Source: Thermoguttaceae bacterium
Lineage (GTDB): Bacteria > Planctomycetota > Planctomycetia > Pirellulales > Thermoguttaceae
Assembly (NCBI GenBank): GCA_017454585.1
Contig: JAFTCU010000153.1
Location: forward strand, 1 to 26,395
Reading direction: 5' to 3'
Length of the DNA: 26,395 nt
Within the stretch, counting starts at the first letter, position 1; each line of letters begins with the position of its first letter. The position numbers and the translations under genes are program-made. The notes under the pieces are model-generated. The model was not told the origin of the DNA. It did not search any database and saw only the letters and a list, made by a program, of their open reading frames with translations. Of this stretch, positions 22,773-26,395 are shown one piece after another.

Positions 22773-22911
22773 GAAAGGCGGTAATGGAGGCCGGAGGCCG
22801 GAATTACGCGCCGTTTCAAGGTTGAACTCATTCTGAAACCAACGTTACGCGCCAGCGCAACTCCTCACTCCACACTCCACACTTTAACTCCACACTCAAC
22901 ACTCAACCCTG
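22773..22911. repeat. Hairpin plus heptamer repeats in the helicase leader
   Basis: GAAAGGCGGTAAT (22773-22785) is a near-perfect inverted copy of ATTACGCGCCGTTTC (22803-22817). Between them a heptamer GGAGGCC occurs twice in tandem. TTACGCGCC occurs twice directly (22804-22812, 22845-22853). From 22865 the sequence is a run of degenerate heptamers, CACTCCA, CACTCCA, CACTTTA, ACTCCA, CACTCAA, CACTCAA. The helicase ATG follows at once with no ribosome site. Confidence 0.65.
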
Positions 22912-22917
22912 AATAAA

Positions 22918-25905
22918 ATGCTTACTCGCGACGAAATAGCGGAAAAATATCTGGAAACGATCCCTTATGAACTTTACCCGGTTCAGGAAGAGGCGCTTTT
23001 GGCGTGGTTTTCCTCGCCGCAGGGCGTACTGGTCTGCGCGCCGACCGGGACGGGAAAGACGCTCATCGCCGAGGCCGCCGTTTACGAGGCCCTTCAGACC
23101 GGCCAGCGCATGTACTACACCACACCGTTGATCGCGCTGACGGACCAGAAATTCCGTGAGCTGCGCGAGTCAGCCGTCCGTTGGGGCTTTTCCGAGGACG
23201 ATATTGGCCTGGTGACCGGGAATCACAAAGTAAACCCGGGCGCGAAGGTTTTGGTCGTCGTGGCCGAGATCCTCTTCAATCGTCTGCTCCACCCGGAGGA
23301 ATTCGACGATTTCCGTGACGTTCAGTCGGTCGTGATGGATGAATTCCATAATTTTAACGACGCGGAGCGCGGGATCGTCTGGGAATTTTCGCTCGCGCTC
23401 CTCCCGCAGCACGTCCGGCTTCTGCTTCTTTCCGCGACGGTTGGAAATGCCGTCCAATTCGCGAACTGGCTCGAGTACGAGCACCACCACAAGCTGGAGG
23501 TCGTGCAGAGCGACGTGCGCAAGGTCCCGCTCGTTTTTCAGTGGGTGGGAGATCAGACGCTCGTGGAGGAGATCCAGCTTTTGTGCCTTGGAAACGAGGA
23601 CGAACGTATGACCCCGACGCTCGTTTTCTGCTTCAACCGTGACGAGTGCTGGCGAGTGGCTGAGGAGATCCGGGGGAAGGAACTCGTCACGCCGGAAACC
23701 CGGGCGCGCCTGATGGGCGAATTGGGCCGGTTTGACTTTTCGCAGGGGGCCGGACCGAAACTTAAGCAGATACTCGTCCGCGGCGTGGGCGTTCACCACG
23801 CGGGGATCCTGCCGAAGTACCGCCGGATCGTCGAATATTTGTTCCAGCAGAAACTTCTGGCCGTTTGTACGTGCACCGAAACGCTTTCGGCCGGGATCAA
23901 TCTTCCCGCGCGGTCCGTCGTTCTGCCGAGCATCATGAAAGGCCCGGCCGGGAAGCAGACCATGCTCGAGCCTGGGACAGCGCATCAGATTTTTGGCCGC
24001 GCCGGCCGCCCCCAGTACGACACGCAGGGGCACGTTTTCGTGCTGGCGCATGAGGACGACGTGGAAATTCTACGCTGGCAGGAAAAATTCAACCGTCTCC
24101 CCGCGGACTCGAAAGACCCGAAAATTCTGGCCGAGAAAAAGGCCCTGAAAAAGAAGCAACCGAAACGGAATCCCAATCTGCAGTATTGGACGGAGCAGCA
24201 GTTCCTGAAGCTGAAAAACGCCCCGGCCGGAAATCTGGAAAGCAAAGGCCTGGTCCCGTGGCGGATGCTGGCGTACATGCTCAAGGCCTCGCCGGAGGTC
24301 ACACGCCTGCGGGAACTGGTGCAGAAGCGGCTCCTTTTCGGACGCAAGCAGGAAGCGGGCCAGAAGGACCTCGACCGGATGCTCGGAACACTCTGGAGCG
24401 CCGGTTACGTCAGGCTCGAGCCGGAACCGCCGGCGGAGTGGTTTCCGTCCCTCCCGCGGCCAAACGTGGAACGGGTCCGCCCGAAAGCCTGCCCCCAGAC
24501 TCTCGAGGAACCGGCGGCGGAACCTCCGCAGGAAACTGTGAAAGAAACACCGGATGAAACACCGGATGAAATGCCTGATGAAGCACCGAAACCAGAGTTG
24601 CAGACGGTTAAGAAGCCGGACCAGAAGAAAAACGTTCCAAGCCTTGAAATGTGGAAGGCGACACGTGATCGGGAAAAGGACGTCCCTGATTTGAACGTTC
24701 CGAAAGCTGCGAAGAAACACGTTTCCAAACCGAAGCAGACGGGTTTCGGGGCGGGGCTTTTTGACGATTTGCTGGATGAACCGTCGGCTCTCACGATGGA
24801 GGAAGATGAAACCGCGAAGCGCCGCGCACTGAAACCCCAAGCCCTTTTCGACCTGAAAAAACCGGTTCCGAAAGCGTTTGAACCCCGCAAGGTGGAGACG
24901 CCCACGCCGAAAAAATCCTCGGGTTTTGGGGTTGGTCTGGAAGATGAACCAGAAACGAAACCAGAGAAAAAAGAAGAACCGGTTGGGAACGTTCTCGCGG
25001 GTCTGACGTTTGGCGGTGGTCTGATCCAGCCCTCGAAGCCCAAAAAAACGGAGGCTCCGGCCAAACCCGCGGAACCAGCCAAACCTGCGCCGGTTCCCGT
25101 TTCGCCAGCCGTTCCCAGACCTGAGCCGCCTAAATCCGAACCGACGAAACCGTGGGTTTTCGTGAATGGCGCGGCGGTTTTGGCGTCGAGCGTGGAAAAG
25201 CCGGAGGAGGAAAAGCCGGTTTACCTTCCCCAGCGGGCGATCCCCACGCCGGAAATGGAACCCATGGCGCAGCTGCGTGGGATCCATCCGATTTTCGGGA
25301 CGTGGATCCTGAATTTCCTGCCGCACGCCGATCGGAAGGAGCGGCTTCAGGCCTTTGAAAGCATTCTGGAGCTTCCCTTCTCGCTGGGGCCGGCGATCCG
25401 CGTGCCGTACCAGGAGGATCTGCCGCGCGGCCGGCTGGCGGTCGGTTGGCTGGATGGGCGTCTGCTTGATCTGGGCCTCGCGACTGAGGCGGAACTGATC
25501 GCGTTGACTCCGGCGGAACGCAAAGAACGCAGGGAAGCAGGCCTGGAGCCGGTTTTCACGCTCACTTTCGCGGAAAAGCTCTACCGCCTGTTCCTCCACG
25601 AAAATCCGCTCGTGACGGATCTGAAGGTCTGGCCGTGCTGGGTGGCCGGGGAGGTTCTGCGCTTCAACGGGAAGTTTAACCAGTACATCAGCGCGAAAGG
25701 GCTTCAAAAGCAGGAAGGAATGATTTTCCGCCATCTGCTCAGGCTGGTTTTGCTTCTGGGCGAGTTCCTCGAAGTGCCGCTTCCGACCGGGGACCTGGAC
25801 GAGTGGCGCGGCGATCTGGAAGAAATCATCGAAATTCTGACCAAGTCGTGCGAAGCGGCTGACCCGTCCGGAACACGCCAAATGCTCGAAGATGGGCTGA
25901 GGTGA
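22918..25905 (+). CDS. Ski2-like superfamily 2 helicase with a long low-complexity linker
   Basis: The 995-residue protein has an N-terminal SF2 helicase core: IPYELYPVQEEALLAW (Q-motif-like), motif I APTGTGKT (41-48), motif II DEFH (141-144), motif III SAT (172-174) and motif VI QIFGRAGRP (about 357-365). VHHAGILPKYRRIVEYLF and TETLSAGINLPARSVVL are typical of Ski2/DOB1-type RNA helicases. Residues about 530-770 are Pro/Glu/Lys-rich and probably disordered, with repeated GFGxGL motifs. The last 220 residues contain GMIFRHLLRLVLLLGEFLEV, which resembles the DSHCT arch end of the Ski2 group. It probably unwinds structured RNA in turnover or ribosome work; the substrate is inferred from the family only. 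The start is supported by the Q-like motif at once after it, although no ribosome site is present. It is a single-gene unit and GC-rich. Confidence 0.85.
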   Translation: MLTRDEIAEKYLETIPYELYPVQEEALLAWFSSPQGVLVCAPTGTGKTLIAEAAVYEALQTGQRMYYTTPLIALTDQKFRELRESAVRWGFSEDDIGLVTGNHKVNPGAKVLVVVAEILFNRLLHPEEFDDFRDVQSVVMDEFHNFNDAERGIVWEFSLALLPQHVRLLLLSATVGNAVQFANWLEYEHHHKLEVVQSDVRKVPLVFQWVGDQTLVEEIQLLCLGNEDERMTPTLVFCFNRDECWRVAEEIRGKELVTPETRARLMGELGRFDFSQGAGPKLKQILVRGVGVHHAGILPKYRRIVEYLFQQKLLAVCTCTETLSAGINLPARSVVLPSIMKGPAGKQTMLEPGTAHQIFGRAGRPQYDTQGHVFVLAHEDDVEILRWQEKFNRLPADSKDPKILAEKKALKKKQPKRNPNLQYWTEQQFLKLKNAPAGNLESKGLVPWRMLAYMLKASPEVTRLRELVQKRLLFGRKQEAGQKDLDRMLGTLWSAGYVRLEPEPPAEWFPSLPRPNVERVRPKACPQTLEEPAAEPPQETVKETPDETPDEMPDEAPKPELQTVKKPDQKKNVPSLEMWKATRDREKDVPDLNVPKAAKKHVSKPKQTGFGAGLFDDLLDEPSALTMEEDETAKRRALKPQALFDLKKPVPKAFEPRKVETPTPKKSSGFGVGLEDEPETKPEKKEEPVGNVLAGLTFGGGLIQPSKPKKTEAPAKPAEPAKPAPVPVSPAVPRPEPPKSEPTKPWVFVNGAAVLASSVEKPEEEKPVYLPQRAIPTPEMEPMAQLRGIHPIFGTWILNFLPHADRKERLQAFESILELPFSLGPAIRVPYQEDLPRGRLAVGWLDGRLLDLGLATEAELIALTPAERKERREAGLEPVFTLTFAEKLYRLFLHENPLVTDLKVWPCWVAGEVLRFNGKFNQYISAKGLQKQEGMIFRHLLRLVLLLGEFLEVPLPTGDLDEWRGDLEEIIEILTKSCEAADPSGTRQMLEDGLR

Positions 25906-25937
25906 AAATAAAAAAAGAAAAAAAGAATAAAAAGATC

Positions 25938-26021
25938 AAAAAGTTTTTGAAAGAGGGACCTTGGGGAGAAAACGATTTTCAAAATGGTTCCTCCTCCGGG
26001 CCCCCTCCTCAAAAACTTTTT
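25938..26021. terminator. Large palindrome between convergent genes; repeat-family copy B
   Basis: AAAAAGTTTTTGA (25938-25950) and TCAAAAACTTTTT (26009-26021) are a perfect 13-bp inverted repeat. Inside are GAGGG / CCCTC arms and a small GAAAAC-GATTTTC hairpin. It ends in T-runs on both strands, so it can end transcripts from the helicase and from the minus-strand gene at the right edge. Its inner left arm matches the element at 4810-4840. Confidence 0.65.
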
Positions 26022-26046
26022 AATATTTGATTGAGTTCTTTAAATT

Positions 26047-26395
26047 TCACTTCACCACGATCTCCACGTCTCCCGGGACCTGGAACGAGCGCAGGGCGTA
26101 CGGCCCCAGCTTGATCTTCGCGTCGTTCTCGTACTTGATCTTCACGTTTCGTGCCAGGTCGAGCACCGTTCCGGGCTTGGCGATCGTGACCGTCACCGGG
26201 TCGAGCGTCGTATTCACGGCGTAAAACCACGTGCTCTTTCCGTCCGACCAGCGGCGGATCTTGACCGTTTCGGTCGAGCCTTTCACGTCGCTGAACTCGA
26301 CGGCGGGCAGGGCGCGGAACGCCTGCGCGAACGCGATCAGCTCCGGTTCCATGCCGTACGAGCCGATCAGGAAGCCGCCCTTGGAAATCCCCAGC
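26047..26395 (-). CDS. C-terminal end of an unknown protein, possibly a carbohydrate-active enzyme (runs off the right edge)
   Basis: The minus strand is open from the right edge to the TGA at 26047, giving about 115 residues. The sequence LGISKGGFLIGSYGMEPELI runs into FAQAFRALPAVEFSDVKG, then a beta-rich part: KSTWFYAVNTTLDPVTVTI, DLARNVKIKYENDAKIKLGP and a final YALRSFQVPGDVEIVVK. A small C-terminal beta-sandwich with 'WFYAVNTT' and 'LGPYALRSF' is common at the ends of glycoside hydrolases that follow a TIM barrel, but the catalytic part is outside the window and I do not claim a family. The internal ATG at 26352 is not a believable start because the frame is open upstream. Confidence 0.55.
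   Translation of the reverse strand, partial: LGISKGGFLIGSYGMEPELIAFAQAFRALPAVEFSDVKGSTETVKIRRWSDGKSTWFYAVNTTLDPVTVTIAKPGTVLDLARNVKIKYENDAKIKLGPYALRSFQVPGDVEIVVK

Noticed and set aside
24070..25881. A 603-residue minus-strand frame opposite the helicase
   Set aside because: It lies antisense to the linker and C-terminal part of the helicase; it is rich in Arg and Phe as expected for the complement of Pro/Glu/Lys codons, and has no domains.

Overview
The window looks like a chromosomal segment of a planctomycete-type bacterium (phylum Planctomycetota, possibly a gut or anaerobic lineage). This is an inference from gene content: a zinc-ribbon/GYF_2 protein, a secreted protein with a YHS-like C-terminus, a polysaccharide-export lipoprotein with a double export domain, an MMPL/RND exporter, a Ski2-like helicase with a long low-complexity linker, a large cytoplasmic TPR protein, and an mraZ gene outside any division cluster. 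Related phyla such as Verrucomicrobiota or Lentisphaerota cannot be excluded. No phage, IS, CRISPR, rRNA or tRNA was seen.

Layout. 1-2.3 kb (minus): the 5' end of transketolase with its promoter; a terminator; then mraZ followed by a Tat-exported metallophosphoesterase, with a repeat-rich, operator-like leader in front of mraZ. 2.4-4.8 kb (plus, divergent from mraZ): two tandem paralogous exported cyclophilin-type PPIases, the first with its active site lost. 4.8-8.6 kb (minus): yacG-hisH with a 4-base overlap, a ketoacyl-synthase homologue lacking all catalytic residues, and a GNAT-like protein. 8.8-17.4 kb (plus): a 1319-residue TPR protein, a polysaccharide-export lipoprotein, a proline-rich YHS-like secreted protein, a zinc-ribbon/GYF_2 protein and aat. 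17.7-20.5 kb (plus): an MMPL exporter. 20.7-22.5 kb (minus): rex and a GT4 glycosyltransferase, overlapping by 4 bases. 22.9-25.9 kb (plus): a Ski2-like helicase. The right edge holds the C-terminal end of a minus-strand protein that may be a carbohydrate-active enzyme.

Most genes are cell housekeeping or envelope functions, and the region is not a recognisable defence or mobile island. The less ordinary features are the catalytically dead ketoacyl synthase beside a GNAT-like acyltransferase, the active/inactive cyclophilin pair, the symmetric repeats in the mraZ leader, two families of dispersed palindromes between genes, heptamer repeats in front of the helicase, and repeated short motifs in the helicase linker. 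Several promoters with good -35/-10 hexamers and several hairpin-plus-T-run terminators are readable, so transcription-unit boundaries can be proposed. All functional assignments come from reading motifs by eye; no database search was run.
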